A stretch of 64,000 bases of DNA from Pseudomonas putida (GTDB taxonomy: Bacteria > Pseudomonadota > Gammaproteobacteria > Pseudomonadales > Pseudomonadaceae), in NCBI RefSeq assembly GCF_004357765.1, contig NZ_SMTE01000013.1, forward strand, positions 1 to 64,000, given 5' to 3'. The notes below the pieces were generated by a model that was not told where the DNA came from, did not search any database, and worked only from the letters and a program-made list of their open reading frames with translations. Both the position numbers and the translations under genes were made by a program. Positions 1 to 9,363 of the stretch are shown piece by piece. Every line of letters begins with the position of its first letter. Position 1 is the stretch's first letter.

Positions 1-20
1 CTTGATTCGAGCGTAGAACC

Positions 21-105
21 TGTGGGAGCGGGCTTGTCCCGCGAACACCGGCGAAGCCGGTGCCATTCACCGCGTCGCCCCATTCGCGGGACAAGCCCGC
101 ACACA
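21..105. repeat. REP inverted pair
   Basis: Two copies of the P. putida-type REP core (gtgggagcgggcttgtcccg and its complement) face each other around a short GC-rich spacer that itself contains ccggcgaagccgg. The pair can fold into a long hairpin. It lies just past the 3' end of the LysR gene, the usual extragenic location for these repeats. Confidence 0.85.
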
Positions 106-144
106 GTGGCCACAGTTCTCAGCGCAGAGGGGCTGAGTGATCGT

Positions 145-1080
145 CTACTCGGTCAACGCATCGAAGCGCCTGGCCCACTCCCGTTCGGCAAACTGCTCCA
201 CGACAAAATCGATGAACGCCCGGGTCTTGCCCGGCAATAACTTGTGCTCGGCGTAATACAGGCTGATGTGCCCGTCGTTCACGTACCAGTCCGGCAACAC
301 ACGCTGCAAGCTGCCGGCCTCCAGATAGGGCACGGCGAATGGCAAGCTGACCAGGGCGATCCCCAATCCCTGCTGCGCCACCACGCACGCGGCATCCGAA
401 TCGCTCATGGTCATCGCCTGACGCAACCGCAAGGGTTGTTCCTCCTGCCCACGGCTGGTCAATGGCCAGGAACGAACCCGCCCGGTCTGCGGAGAGCGGA
501 TCAGGATCCCGTCATGGCGCTGCAGCGCCTGGGGATCGTCGATAGGTGCGTGACGCTCCAGATAAGCGGGAGCGGCGACCAGCACCCGATGCGCTGGCGC
601 CAGCTTGCGCGCCACCACGCCCAGCGGTAGCTCGAAACCGCCGCCAATGGCGGCGTCGAAACCCTGGCCGATCAGATCCACCTGACGGTTATCGAAGTGC
701 CAGTCCGGGACGATCGCCGGATACCGCCGCAGGAACTCGCCCAACAACGGCAGCACGTACAGCCGCCCGAACACCGTGCCCATGCTCACCCGCAGCAGTC
801 CGGCCGGTTGCCCTTCGGCGCTGGCCAGATTGGTCACGGCGTACTGGATGGTGCGAACGCTGTCGCTGACTTCACCCAGAAAACGCTGTCCCGCTTCAGT
901 CAAAGTGAGCTTGCGGGTACTACGCTGGAACAGCCGCACCCCAAGACGCGCTTCCAGCTGCGCGACATGCTTGCCCACTGCCGCCGGGGTGATGCGCAGG
1001 CGCCGGGCCGCCTCGGCAAAACTGCCCACCTCGGCGCTTCGGATGAAGCACTCGAGGGCGTTGAAAGACTCCATGGCCAT
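145..1080 (-). CDS. LysR family transcriptional regulator
   Basis: A 311-residue protein of normal LysR length. An N-terminal winged helix-turn-helix occupies about residues 1-60 (FAEAARRLRITPAAVGKHV, then QLEARLGVRLFQRSTRKL), followed by a type-2 periplasmic-binding-like effector domain. The reading frame is open far upstream into the neighbouring gene, but the family start is MAMESFNALE, so the ATG at 1080 (or 1074) was chosen; no strong ribosome binding site is visible. It is transcribed divergently from the SDR gene, and LysR proteins commonly regulate their divergent neighbour, so the SDR gene is the likely target (inference). The effector is unknown. Confidence 0.9.
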   Translation of the reverse strand: MAMESFNALECFIRSAEVGSFAEAARRLRITPAAVGKHVAQLEARLGVRLFQRSTRKLTLTEAGQRFLGEVSDSVRTIQYAVTNLASAEGQPAGLLRVSMGTVFGRLYVLPLLGEFLRRYPAIVPDWHFDNRQVDLIGQGFDAAIGGGFELPLGVVARKLAPAHRVLVAAPAYLERHAPIDDPQALQRHDGILIRSPQTGRVRSWPLTSRGQEEQPLRLRQAMTMSDSDAACVVAQQGLGIALVSLPFAVPYLEAGSLQRVLPDWYVNDGHISLYYAEHKLLPGKTRAFIDFVVEQFAEREWARRFDALTE

Positions 1081-1197
1081 GATTACCAACCAAAGGTTTA
1101 CTCTGTTAATCGCAATTGCCATCTTATCAGCAGGTAATCGACGGCCGATACTGCGCTCATCCAAGGCATCCGGCCTTGCTTCCAGCAGGAGATCAGC

Positions 1198-1947
1198 ATG
1201 TCCACACCACTCAACCTCGAAGGCAAAGTCGCCTTCGTCCAAGGCGGCTCGCGCGGTATCGGTGCGGCCATCGTCCGGCGCCTGGCCCGCGAAGGGGCCC
1301 AGGTCGCCTTTACCTACGTCAGCTCGGCAGGCCCGGCCGATGCCTTGGCCGAAGAAATCAAGGCCGCTGGCGGACAGGCCCTGGCCCTGCGCGCCGACAG
1401 TGCGGACGCCGCCGCGATTCAACTGGCGGTAGACGACGCGGTGAAGGCCTTCGGGCGCCTCGATATCCTGGTCAACAACGCGGGTGTGCTGGCCGTAGCC
1501 CCGGTCACCGAGTTCGACCTGGCCGATTTCGACCGCATCCTGGCGGTCAACGTGCGTAGCGTGTTCGTGGCCAGTCAGGCCGCCGCACGCTACATGGGCC
1601 AAGGGGGACGCATCATCAACATCGGCAGCACCAATGCCGAACGCATGCCCTTCGCCGGTGGCGCGCCCTATGCCATGAGCAAATCGGCACTGGTCGGCCT
1701 GACCCGCGGCATGGCCCGTGACCTGGGCCCGCAGGGCATCACCGTGAACAACGTGCAACCGGGACCGGTGGACACCGATATGAACCCGGCCAGCGGCGAG
1801 TTCGCCGAAAGCCTGTTACCGCTGATGGCGATCGGGCGCTATGGCCAGGTGGACGAGATCGCCAGTTTCGTCGCTTATCTCGCTGGCCCAGAGGCCGGCT
1901 ACATCACCGGCGCCAGCCTGACTGCCGATGGCGGCTTCGCAGCCTGA
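1198..1947 (+). CDS. SDR family NAD(P)-dependent oxidoreductase
   Basis: A 249-residue classical short-chain dehydrogenase/reductase, full length. The Rossmann glycine motif is GGSRGIG near residue 17, NNAG is near residue 92, a serine sits in IINIGS, and the catalytic YAMSK matches YxxxK. The C-terminal ITGASLTADGGFA is typical of 3-oxoacyl-ACP-reductase-like SDRs. cAGGAGatcagc precedes the ATG. The divergent LysR gene probably controls it. The substrate cannot be predicted; similar LysR/SDR pairs handle diverse small carbonyl compounds. Confidence 0.92.
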   Translation: MSTPLNLEGKVAFVQGGSRGIGAAIVRRLAREGAQVAFTYVSSAGPADALAEEIKAAGGQALALRADSADAAAIQLAVDDAVKAFGRLDILVNNAGVLAVAPVTEFDLADFDRILAVNVRSVFVASQAAARYMGQGGRIINIGSTNAERMPFAGGAPYAMSKSALVGLTRGMARDLGPQGITVNNVQPGPVDTDMNPASGEFAESLLPLMAIGRYGQVDEIASFVAYLAGPEAGYITGASLTADGGFAA

Positions 1948-1948
1948 T

Positions 1949-1977
1949 AAACTGGGGCCTCACGCCCCAGTTTTTTT
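1949..1977 (+). terminator. Intrinsic terminator after SDR gene
   Basis: The stem aactggggc...gccccagtt is followed by a run of seven T. It starts directly after the SDR stop codon, which separates this gene from the MFS gene downstream. Confidence 0.9.
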
Positions 1978-1994
1978 CTGATTTCGAGAGATCC

Positions 1995-3185
1995 ATGAGT
2001 TCCCCTACCCTCAGCCGCGCGCTGATCCTGCTGATGGCCGTGGCCACCGGTCTGGCCGTGGCCAGCAATTACTACGCCCAACCCCTGCTGCACAGCATCG
2101 CCGAGCAATTCGGCCTGAGTACCGCCAGTGCCGGCAGCATCGTCATCGCCGCGCAATTGAGCTACGGCGCCGGCCTGTTGTTGCTGGCGCCCTTGGGCGA
2201 TCTGTTCGAGCAGCGCCGGCTGATCGTGATCATGACCACCCTCTCCGCCCTGGGCCTGGTGATCAGCGCCTGCGCGCCAAGCCTGCCCTGGCTGATCCTT
2301 GGTACCGCGCTGACCGGGCTGTTCTCGGTGGTGGCGCAGATCATGGTGCCGCTGGCAGCCACCTTGAGCGCGCCACACCAACGCGGCCGCGCCGTGGGTA
2401 CGCTGATGAGTGGCCTGCTGCTGGGCATCCTGCTGGCGCGCACCGCCGCCGGCTTCATGGCCGAGCTCGGCGGCTGGCGCAGCATCTACGTGCTGGCCGC
2501 GGTACTCATGGGCGTCAGCGCGATTGCCCTGTACCGCAGCCTGCCACGACATCACAACCCTGCCGGCCTGACCTACCCGGCGCTGATCGGCTCGGTGTTC
2601 CGCCTGTTCGTCGAAGAGCCGCTGCTGCGCCTGCGCTCACTGCTCGGCCTGTTGGCCTTCAGCCTGTTCGGACTGTTCTGGACCCCGCTGGCGTTTCTCC
2701 TGGCCCGTGAGCCCTACCACTACTCCGACGCCGCGATCGGGCTGTTCGGCCTGGCGGGCGCGGCGGGGGCGCTCTCGGCCAACTGGGCCGGGCGCCTGGC
2801 CGACCGCGGCAAGGGCTCGCTGGGCACCACCGTTGGCCTGGTGGCATTGGTGCTGTCGTGGGTGCCGCTGGGCTTCGCCGAGCACTCGCTGGTCGCCCTG
2901 CTGGTCGGCGTGTTGCTGCTGGACCTGGCGGTACAGCTGGTGCACGTGAGCAACCAGAACGCGGTCATCGCCCTGCGCCCACAGGCACGCACGCGCATGA
3001 ACGCCGGCTACATCACCTGCTATTTCATCGGCGGCGCATTGGGCTCGCTACTGGGGACGCAGCTGTTCCAGCACCTGGGCTGGTCAGGCATCGTCATGGC
3101 CGGCCTGACGATAGGCGCGCTGGCGTTGCTGGTGTGGTGCCTGGCCGAAAGCAGACGCAAACGGGCCAAACAGGCTGTCGCCTGA
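1995..3185 (+). CDS. MFS transporter
   Basis: A 396-residue polytopic inner-membrane protein with about twelve hydrophobic segments. The N-terminal motif YYAQPLLHSIAEQFGLS, the PLGDLFEQRRL loop (motif A position) and a basic C-terminus (SRRKRAKQ) place it in the drug-exporter-like branch of the major facilitator superfamily that includes E. coli YgaY. It sits alone between a terminator and the TonB receptor gene. The substrate is not predictable from sequence. Confidence 0.88.
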   Translation: MSSPTLSRALILLMAVATGLAVASNYYAQPLLHSIAEQFGLSTASAGSIVIAAQLSYGAGLLLLAPLGDLFEQRRLIVIMTTLSALGLVISACAPSLPWLILGTALTGLFSVVAQIMVPLAATLSAPHQRGRAVGTLMSGLLLGILLARTAAGFMAELGGWRSIYVLAAVLMGVSAIALYRSLPRHHNPAGLTYPALIGSVFRLFVEEPLLRLRSLLGLLAFSLFGLFWTPLAFLLAREPYHYSDAAIGLFGLAGAAGALSANWAGRLADRGKGSLGTTVGLVALVLSWVPLGFAEHSLVALLVGVLLLDLAVQLVHVSNQNAVIALRPQARTRMNAGYITCYFIGGALGSLLGTQLFQHLGWSGIVMAGLTIGALALLVWCLAESRRKRAKQAVA

Positions 3186-3277
3186 CGGTTGACCTGCCTG
3201 GGGTGGAGAAGCCTTCGCAGGGGGCGCCTGATAAGATCGACGTTTTTGTCTGCGCCCCTGCCTAGGAGCTTCACCCC

Positions 3278-5413
3278 ATGCCCCTGCTTCGCCCTCACCT
3301 GCCCCTGAGCCTGCTCAGTCTGGGCCTGGCCCTGCACAGCCCCCATGGTCTGGCCGACGACAGCGTGCAGCTCGCGCCCATCGAGGTCGAAGGCAATGCC
3401 ATCGATGATGGCTACCGGGTGCAACAGGCCTCGGTGGGCGGCTTCCAGCCCGCGCCATTGCTCGATACCCCGGCCTCGATCAACGTGTTTGGCGAACAGT
3501 TGCTCAAGGACCGCCAGGTCCGCCTGCTCAGCGAAGTCCTGCAAAGCGATGCCTCGGTCGGCGAGAGCTACGCGCCTATCGGCTACTACGAGAACTTCAA
3601 CGTCCGCGGCTTCGAGCTCAATGCGGCCAGCAGTTACCGGATCAACGGCCAGGCCATCGCCGGCGAGCAGAACGTGGCCCTGGAGAACAAGCAACAGGTC
3701 GAACTGCTCAAGGGGCTGTCGGGCTTGCAGAGCGGTGTGTCGGCGCCTGGCGGACTGATCGACTACGTGACCAAGCGCGCCGCCGACGTGCGCAGCGTGA
3801 CGGTGTCGAGCAACGAACAAGGCGAGCGCTACCTGGCCACCGACCTCGGCGGCTGGTTCGGCAGTGAGCGGCAGTTCGGTCTGCGGGTCAACCTGGCCCA
3901 TGAGGACATCCGTTCCTATGTCGACCATGCCGACGGTAAGCGCGACTTCGCTGCGCTGGCCTTCGACTGGCAGGTCAGCGCCGACGCCACCTTGCAGCTC
4001 GATGCCGAATACCAGCACCGCGAGCAGCTCTCGGTACCTGGCTACCAGTTGCTCGGTGGCAGCGAGGTGCCCCACGGCGTCGACCCGGAGGATCGCCTGG
4101 CCTACCAGCGCTGGGCCAAGCCTGTGCAGAGCGATTCACTGAACCTTGGCGGGCGCTTCCAATACCGCTTCGACGATGCCTGGAGCGGTACCCTGAGCGC
4201 CTCGCGCAGCCAGGTGGTGATCGACGACTACAGCGCGTTCGCCTGGGGGAGCGACAGCGGCTGGCAGTCGCATTTCAGCCCGGACGGCGACTATGACATC
4301 TACGATTTCCGCAGCCCTGACGACACCCGCCGCACCGATGAGGTCCAGGCCACCCTCGATGGCCGCTTCGATGCCCTGGGCGTCGGTCACGAACTGACCC
4401 TCGGTACCAGCGCCCAGCGCCGCACCCTGGACCAGCGGCCTTACTACAACGAGTTGCTCGGCAACGGCAACATCGACACCGGTGCACCCAGCCTGGAACC
4501 CTCCAGCAACCCCATCGGCAGCAGCGAGCGGCGCCTGGACAGCCGCCAGTACGGGCTGTTCGCCAGCGATCGCGTGACCTTCAACGAGCAGTGGCAGGCA
4601 CTGATCGGCGCCCGCGAAGTCCGCCTGGACGAATGCACCTGGGACGAGGACGGCAATGCCGGTCGCCATACCCGCCAGTACCAGTTGTTGCCCAATGCCG
4701 CGCTGATCTTCAAGCCATTGCCCGACACCACCCTCTATGCCAGCTATGCCAAAGGCCTGTCGGCCGGTGGTACCGCGCCATGGTACGCCTCCAACGCCAG
4801 CGAAATCCTCGCTCCGACGCTGTCGCACCAGCTGGAGCTGGGCGTCAAGCAAGACTGGCAAGGCATGAGCTTCAGCGCCGCGCTGTTCCAGATACGCCAG
4901 GCCTACCAGTACGCCAAGCCGCAAGGCAGTGAGTTCGTCTACGTGCAGCAAGGCCAACAGAAGAATATCGGCCTGGAGCTGGGCGCCAGTGGTTGGGTGA
5001 CCTCGAAGTTGCAGGTACAGGCCAGCGCGGCGGCGATTCGGGCGCGGGTGAAAAACAGTGGCACCGCGCAATACGAAGGGCACCAGGCGATCAACGTACC
5101 GCGCCTGCGGGCAGCGCTTCAGGCCGACTACAGCCTGCCGGTGCCAGGCCTGGCCCTGCTCGCTGGCGCACGCTACAGCGCCAGCAAGTATGCGAGCCAG
5201 GCAGGGAACGTCGAGGTGGGTGGGTATACCGTGTTCGATCTCGGCAGCCGCTATCGCACGCGGATTGCGGGGTATGACACGACGCTGCGGCTGACCGTGG
5301 ATAACCTGTTCGACAAGCGCTACTGGCGTGATGTGGGGGATTACCTGGGGGATAACTACCTGTTCCAGGGAGCGCCACGAACAGCGCGGGTGTCGGCTTC
5401 GGTGGCATTCTGA
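3278..5413 (+). CDS. TonB-dependent siderophore receptor
   Basis: A 711-residue outer-membrane receptor. A signal peptide ends near Ala26 (LHSPHGLA). The plug domain follows with TPASINVFG, NFNVRGFEL and VELLKGLSGLQSGVSAPGG, then a 22-strand-type barrel ending in the outer-membrane signature ...SVAF with a terminal Phe. There is no N-terminal signalling extension, and no sigma/anti-sigma pair lies nearby, so it is not an autoinducing transducer type. It probably imports a ferric siderophore using TonB energy. No convincing Fur box was seen upstream. The preceding MFS gene is on the same strand but 92 bases away. Confidence 0.92.
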   Translation: MPLLRPHLPLSLLSLGLALHSPHGLADDSVQLAPIEVEGNAIDDGYRVQQASVGGFQPAPLLDTPASINVFGEQLLKDRQVRLLSEVLQSDASVGESYAPIGYYENFNVRGFELNAASSYRINGQAIAGEQNVALENKQQVELLKGLSGLQSGVSAPGGLIDYVTKRAADVRSVTVSSNEQGERYLATDLGGWFGSERQFGLRVNLAHEDIRSYVDHADGKRDFAALAFDWQVSADATLQLDAEYQHREQLSVPGYQLLGGSEVPHGVDPEDRLAYQRWAKPVQSDSLNLGGRFQYRFDDAWSGTLSASRSQVVIDDYSAFAWGSDSGWQSHFSPDGDYDIYDFRSPDDTRRTDEVQATLDGRFDALGVGHELTLGTSAQRRTLDQRPYYNELLGNGNIDTGAPSLEPSSNPIGSSERRLDSRQYGLFASDRVTFNEQWQALIGAREVRLDECTWDEDGNAGRHTRQYQLLPNAALIFKPLPDTTLYASYAKGLSAGGTAPWYASNASEILAPTLSHQLELGVKQDWQGMSFSAALFQIRQAYQYAKPQGSEFVYVQQGQQKNIGLELGASGWVTSKLQVQASAAAIRARVKNSGTAQYEGHQAINVPRLRAALQADYSLPVPGLALLAGARYSASKYASQAGNVEVGGYTVFDLGSRYRTRIAGYDTTLRLTVDNLFDKRYWRDVGDYLGDNYLFQGAPRTARVSASVAF

Positions 5414-5472
5414 GGCGGGTGGTGGTGTAGGGCGTTGGTTTGGGGGGGGCGGCGCGGGGTGTGCACTTGAGG

Positions 5473-5529
5473 GGTGTTGTGCCGCACAAATCGAGCGCCG
5501 CGCGGGCGGCGCTCGATAGATGCAACACC
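5473..5529. repeat. Compound palindrome, copy 1
   Basis: The core tcgagcgccgc...gcggcgctcga is enclosed by an outer self-complementary arm, ggtgttg...caacacc. Related palindromes with the same core but different outer arms occur near 21,906 and 24,085. This copy lies between the convergent TonB receptor and tRNA-Ser genes. A G-rich left flank and C-rich right flank extend the imperfect fold. Confidence 0.8.
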
Positions 5530-5586
5530 AAATTCCTCCAGCGCACACCCCAAATCCCCAACCTCACCCCTACCGCGCCGAAATGC

Positions 5587-5621
5587 AAAAAGCCCCCGCA
5601 CTTTTCAGTACGGGGGCTTTT
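5587..5621 (-). terminator. Terminator of tRNA-Ser
   Basis: On the minus strand aaaagcccccgtactg and cagtacgggggctttt-like arms form a strong GC stem with flanking A and T runs just downstream of the tRNA 3' end. The A run on the other side could let it act in both directions. Confidence 0.8.
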
Positions 5622-5628
5622 CGGAATG

Positions 5629-5718
5629 TGGCGGTGAAGAAGGGATTTGAACCCTTGATACGATTTCTCGTATACACACTTTCCAGGCGTGCTCCTTCGA
5701 CCACTCGGACACTTCACC
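5629..5718 (-). tRNA. tRNA-Ser (anticodon GGA)
   Basis: A 90-nt class II tRNA. The acceptor stem GGTGAAG pairs with CTTCACC, the discriminator is G, and CCA is genome-encoded. The anticodon loop context CCTGGAAAG gives anticodon GGA (Ser, UCC/UCU codons). There is a long variable arm (tatacgagaaatcgtat) and a normal GGTTCAAATCC T-arm. Confidence 0.97.
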
Positions 5719-6008
5719 GTTTTCTCTTCAAGCTGTTCAGCCTGTCGAGGCGCGCTAATTTAGTGGAACGTCTTTCACTTGGCAAGTATTTTTTTCAGAA
5801 ATTTCATGCGTTTAAGCCAACGCCGCGAAAACACGGGGCTATCAGGGCAATGCTGCCAAACAAGCCTGCGCTTTTACCTGCAGCCACCGCCCTGCCCCGA
5901 CAGACCAAGGCATACAGCCCGAACGCTGACTGGTCAGTCAACCTTGCCGCTTTACCTGACCCGCGACGCTGGGTAACGTCTGGCTCACGCCACCCAAAGG
6001 ACTCTGTC

Positions 6009-6698
6009 ATGAGCGAGCTGATTACTTACCACGCCGAAGATGGCATCGCCACCCTGACCCTGGACAACGGCAAGGTCAATGCCATCTCGCCAGAGCTGAT
6101 CATCGCCTTCAATGCCGCACTCGATCGCGCCGTGCAGGAACGTGCGGTGGTGATCATCACCGGCCAGCCCGGCATTCTCTCCGGCGGCTACGACCTCAAG
6201 GTGATGACCAGTGGCCCCAAGGAAGCGGTCGGGCTGGTCACCGCCGGCTCCACCCTGGCCCGTCGGCTGCTGTCGCATCCGTTTCCGGTAGTCGTCGCCT
6301 GTCCCGGCAATGCGGTGGCCAAGGGCGCCTTCCTGCTGTTGTCGGCCGACTATCGCATCGGCGTCGAGGGGCCCTACAAGATCTGCCTGAACGAAGTACA
6401 GATCGGCATGACCATGCACTACGCCGGCATCGCCCTGGCCCGTGATCGCCTGGGTCGCGCGGCCTTCCAACGTGCGGTGAACAACGCCGAGGTCTTCGAT
6501 CCCCAGGGCGCGGTACAGGCCGGCTTCCTCGATCGCGTGGTGCCCGCCGAGCAATTGCAGGAAACCGCCCTGGCTGCGGCACGGGAGCTGAAAAAGCTGA
6601 ACATGCTGGCGCACAAGAACACCAAGCTCAAAGTGCGCAAGGCCCTGCTCGACGAGCTGGACGACGCGATCATTCGGGATCAGGAATACATGGGCTGA
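6009..6698 (+). CDS. Crotonase/enoyl-CoA hydratase family protein
   Basis: A 229-residue protein of the crotonase fold. The start MSELITYHAEDGIATLTLDN is the family N-terminus; the open frame extends upstream through the tRNA region, which is not coding. The CoA-binding GGYDLK loop and the oxyanion-hole region around CPGNAVAKGAFLLLSADYRIG are recognisable. The usual second acidic catalytic residue region reads LNEVQIGMTMHYAG, so the exact reaction (hydratase, isomerase or hydrolase) is unclear. It stands alone between tRNA-Ser and the acyltransferase gene. Confidence 0.88.
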   Translation: MSELITYHAEDGIATLTLDNGKVNAISPELIIAFNAALDRAVQERAVVIITGQPGILSGGYDLKVMTSGPKEAVGLVTAGSTLARRLLSHPFPVVVACPGNAVAKGAFLLLSADYRIGVEGPYKICLNEVQIGMTMHYAGIALARDRLGRAAFQRAVNNAEVFDPQGAVQAGFLDRVVPAEQLQETALAAARELKKLNMLAHKNTKLKVRKALLDELDDAIIRDQEYMG

Positions 6699-6700
6699 GG

Positions 6701-6733
6701 CCCTGTAGGAGCGGGTTTACCCGCGAAGAGGAC
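6701..6733. repeat. REP element
   Basis: Single REP copy (ctgtaggagcgggtttaccc then gcgaagag) just after the crotonase stop codon. Confidence 0.75.
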
Positions 6734-6816
6734 AGCACGGTACGCCTGACGCAAGGTTTGCCCCGGACAGTGCACAGTCGTACACTGCGGCGCGACAGTC
6801 TGGTGTGAGTCGTATC

Positions 6817-7539
6817 ATGCTCTATTCGCTTCGCATGCTCCTGCTGGCGGTGCACTTTCTGCTGGTGGGCGTCGCTGGCCTGCTGATCGGCCTGTGCCGC
6901 CCGTTCAACCCCGACAACAGTCGCCTCTTCGCCCGCCTCTACAGCCTGCCGGCAACCTGGTTCATGCGTCTGCGGGTCAAAGCCGAGGTCGGTCCGCTGC
7001 GGGACCAGCCGCCAGGCTGCGTGATTGTCGCCAACCACCAATCCAACTTCGACCTGTTCGTGCTCGGCCACGTCGTGCCCCGGCGCACCGTCGCCATCGG
7101 CAAAAAGAGCTTGGGTTGGATTCCGCTGTTCGGCCAGTTGTTCTGGCTCGGCGGCAACGTGCTGGTGGACCGCAGCAATGCCTACCAGGCGCGCAAGGCA
7201 CTGCAACTGACCACCCGCATCCTGCGTAACGACACTTCGATCTGGATCTTCCCAGAGGGCACGCGCAACAGCGGCGAGCACCTGCTGGCGTTCAAGAAGG
7301 GCGCGTTCCACATGGCCGTGGAAGCCGGTGTACCCATCGTGCCGGTGTGCGTCAGCCGCTATGCCCGACGCCTGAACCTGAACAGCTGGCGCCGGCGCAC
7401 GGTGATCGTGCGCTCGTTGCCGCCGATCAGCACGGCAGGGATGACCCAGCAGGACGTGCCCGCGCTGATCGAACAGTGTCGTACCCAGATGCAGCAGAGC
7501 ATCGATCGCATGGAAGGCGAGCTGGCCAGCCACCGCTGA
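6817..7539 (+). CDS. 1-acylglycerol-3-phosphate acyltransferase (PlsC-like)
   Basis: A 240-residue LPLAT-family acyltransferase of the inner membrane. An N-terminal hydrophobic helix (LLLAVHFLLVGVAGLLIGL) is followed by the catalytic HX4D motif NHQSNFD, the GNVLVDRSN block, and the substrate-binding FPEGTRN. It likely transfers an acyl chain to lysophosphatidate in phospholipid synthesis. A GTG four codons upstream could also start translation; the ATG was preferred. The corA-like gene follows on the same strand. Confidence 0.9.
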   Translation: MLYSLRMLLLAVHFLLVGVAGLLIGLCRPFNPDNSRLFARLYSLPATWFMRLRVKAEVGPLRDQPPGCVIVANHQSNFDLFVLGHVVPRRTVAIGKKSLGWIPLFGQLFWLGGNVLVDRSNAYQARKALQLTTRILRNDTSIWIFPEGTRNSGEHLLAFKKGAFHMAVEAGVPIVPVCVSRYARRLNLNSWRRRTVIVRSLPPISTAGMTQQDVPALIEQCRTQMQQSIDRMEGELASHR

Positions 7540-7602
7540 GTTGCTCTGCGGCCGCGAACGGACCAAGCTGTAGGGCGTGTTCAACCGAAGAAGCGGGCCA
7601 CC

Positions 7603-8574
7603 ATGGGTCGAGTCGTCGCAGCGGCGGTGTACAGCGCCGGCAGGAAAGTCACCAATATCAGCATCGACCAAGGCCGTGAGTGGGCGAGCAAGCCCGGGCA
7701 CTTCGTCTGGATCGGCCTGGAAGAACCCAATGCCGAGGAACTGGCCAACCTGCAATGTCAGTTCAATCTCCACGAGCTGGCCATTGAGGACGCATTGGAG
7801 AAACACAGCCGACCGAAGCTGGAAACCTTCGGCGACGCGCTGTTCATCGTCACCTATTCACCGGTGCGTCACGAGGGCCGGCTGGAATTCATCGAAACCC
7901 ACATCTTCGCCGGCAACGGCTACATCATCACCTGCCGCAACGGCCACTCCAAATCCTACGCCCTGGTGCGCCAACGCTGCGAAGCACGGCCACTGTTGCT
8001 CGAACACGGCGAGGACTTCGTGCTCTATGCCCTGCTCGACTTCGTCACCGAGAACTACCAGCCGGTCAGCGAGGCGATCCATGGCGAGATCGAGGAACTG
8101 GAGCGAAGCGTGCTCAGCAATTCGCTCCAAGAGGAAGACATCCAGCGTCTGCACAGCCTGCGGCGGGACATCCTGCGCTTGCGCCGCTATGTGGCGCCGA
8201 TGGTCGAGGTGAGCGAAGAACTGCAACGCCTGAGCTTCCCGTTCATCGACAAGAACATGCGCCCGTACTTTCGCGATGTGCAGATCCATGTCACTCGGCA
8301 GATGGAAGACCTGGCGAGCATCCGTGACATCGCCAGCCAGACCATCGAGATCGGCATGCTGCTGGAGGCGTCGCGGCAAAGCATCGTGCAGCGCAAGTTC
8401 GCCGCCTGGGCGGCGATCCTGGCCTTCCCCACGGCGATTGCCGGTATCTACGGGATGAACTTCCAGAACATGCCAGAGCTTGGCTGGCACTACGGCTATT
8501 TCACCGTGCTGGGGGTCATCGGCCTGGGGTGCGCGGGGTTGTACGCGAGCTTCAAACGGTCGGGATGGCTTTGA
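7603..8574 (+). CDS. CorA-type magnesium/cobalt transporter
   Basis: A 323-residue protein with a long cytoplasmic alpha/beta and helical domain, then two C-terminal transmembrane helices. The signature YGMNFQNMPELGW contains the GMN selectivity motif of CorA channels. Length and topology are typical of the family. It probably mediates Mg2+ or Co2+ influx; some relatives (ZntB-like) move zinc, which cannot be excluded. It is followed by a hairpin that separates it from the convergent amidotransferase gene. Confidence 0.92.
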   Translation: MGRVVAAAVYSAGRKVTNISIDQGREWASKPGHFVWIGLEEPNAEELANLQCQFNLHELAIEDALEKHSRPKLETFGDALFIVTYSPVRHEGRLEFIETHIFAGNGYIITCRNGHSKSYALVRQRCEARPLLLEHGEDFVLYALLDFVTENYQPVSEAIHGEIEELERSVLSNSLQEEDIQRLHSLRRDILRLRRYVAPMVEVSEELQRLSFPFIDKNMRPYFRDVQIHVTRQMEDLASIRDIASQTIEIGMLLEASRQSIVQRKFAAWAAILAFPTAIAGIYGMNFQNMPELGWHYGYFTVLGVIGLGCAGLYASFKRSGWL

Positions 8575-8616
8575 GGGCCCTATCGCCGGCAAGCCGGCGC
8601 TTACAGGCGATAGGGC
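8575..8616. terminator. Hairpin between convergent genes
   Basis: gggccctatcgcc pairs with ggcgatagggcc around an inner ccggcaagccgg stem. It sits between the convergent corA-like and amidotransferase stops, so it may end both transcripts, although a T-run is missing. Confidence 0.5.
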
Positions 8617-8625
8617 CTGGCCAGG

Positions 8626-9363
8626 TCAAGCGGCGCTGTCGCTGGCCTTGCTGACCGGCTGCTGGATGAAGCGCATCATCCACTCGCCCACCAGATCGCC
8701 CTGGTGCTCGGTGGCCAGGCTGGCGATGGCCTTGTGGTAGACCTCGTCGCCCAGGTATTCCTGGCGCGCATCGAGCAGTGCCCGGGAATAGTCGTGGACG
8801 AACTCCGGGTGGCCCTGGAAGCACAATACCTGGTCACGGATGTGGTAGGCGGCGTTGGGGCAGAAATCGCTGGAGGCAATCACCGTGGCGCCTTCCGGCA
8901 ACTGGGTGACCTGGTCCTGATGGCTGATGAGCAGGGTCAGCTCGGACACTTCCGGGTCCATCCACGGCGCATGGGCGGCCAGTGAATAACGGTGGATGCC
9001 CACGCCCCAGCCTTGCTCGGCGCGCTCGGCCTTGCCACCGAGGGTGAGCGCCAGCAACTGATGACCGAAACACACGCCCAGCAGCTTCTCGCCCCGCTCG
9101 TAAAGCTTGAGCAGATAGGCCTTGAGCGTCTGGATCCATGGATCGCTGCCGAACGAATCGGCCTTGCTGCCCGTCACAAGGTACGCATCGAAGGATTCGT
9201 CGTCCGGGGGATAGTCCCCGTTCATCACGTTGTACACGAAGAACTGCGCTGCGATCGGCTGACGCGAGAAGAGCTGCTCGAACATCCTTCCGTAACCCTG
9301 GTACTGCGCGGTCAACTCCGGTCGCAGGACATCGGTTTCAAGGATGCAGATGCGTAACGACAT
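8626..9363 (-). CDS. Class I glutamine amidotransferase-like protein
   Basis: A 245-residue stand-alone GATase1 domain. The nucleophile elbow is LLGVCFGHQLLA (Cys in GVCFGHQ), and the catalytic His/Glu pair lies in CFQGHPEF. The start MSLRICILETD was preferred over an upstream in-frame ATG because it fits the family N-terminus. Such proteins resemble GMP synthase N-domains, GuaA-like YfeJ or gamma-glutamyl hydrolases. The acceptor substrate is unknown and no synthase partner is adjacent. Confidence 0.88.
   Translation of the reverse strand: MSLRICILETDVLRPELTAQYQGYGRMFEQLFSRQPIAAQFFVYNVMNGDYPPDDESFDAYLVTGSKADSFGSDPWIQTLKAYLLKLYERGEKLLGVCFGHQLLALTLGGKAERAEQGWGVGIHRYSLAAHAPWMDPEVSELTLLISHQDQVTQLPEGATVIASSDFCPNAAYHIRDQVLCFQGHPEFVHDYSRALLDARQEYLGDEVYHKAIASLATEHQGDLVGEWMMRFIQQPVSKASDSAA

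Noticed and set aside
1081-1758. Upstream in-frame extension of the LysR gene
   Set aside because: It overlaps the divergent SDR gene and reads as low-similarity sequence; the family N-terminus begins at the chosen ATG.
3186-3277. Fur box upstream of the TonB receptor
   Set aside because: gataagatcgacgttttt lacks enough match to the 19-bp Fur consensus.
5520-6008. Upstream extension of the crotonase frame
   Set aside because: It runs through the tRNA-Ser gene and its terminator; the protein family starts at the ATG used.
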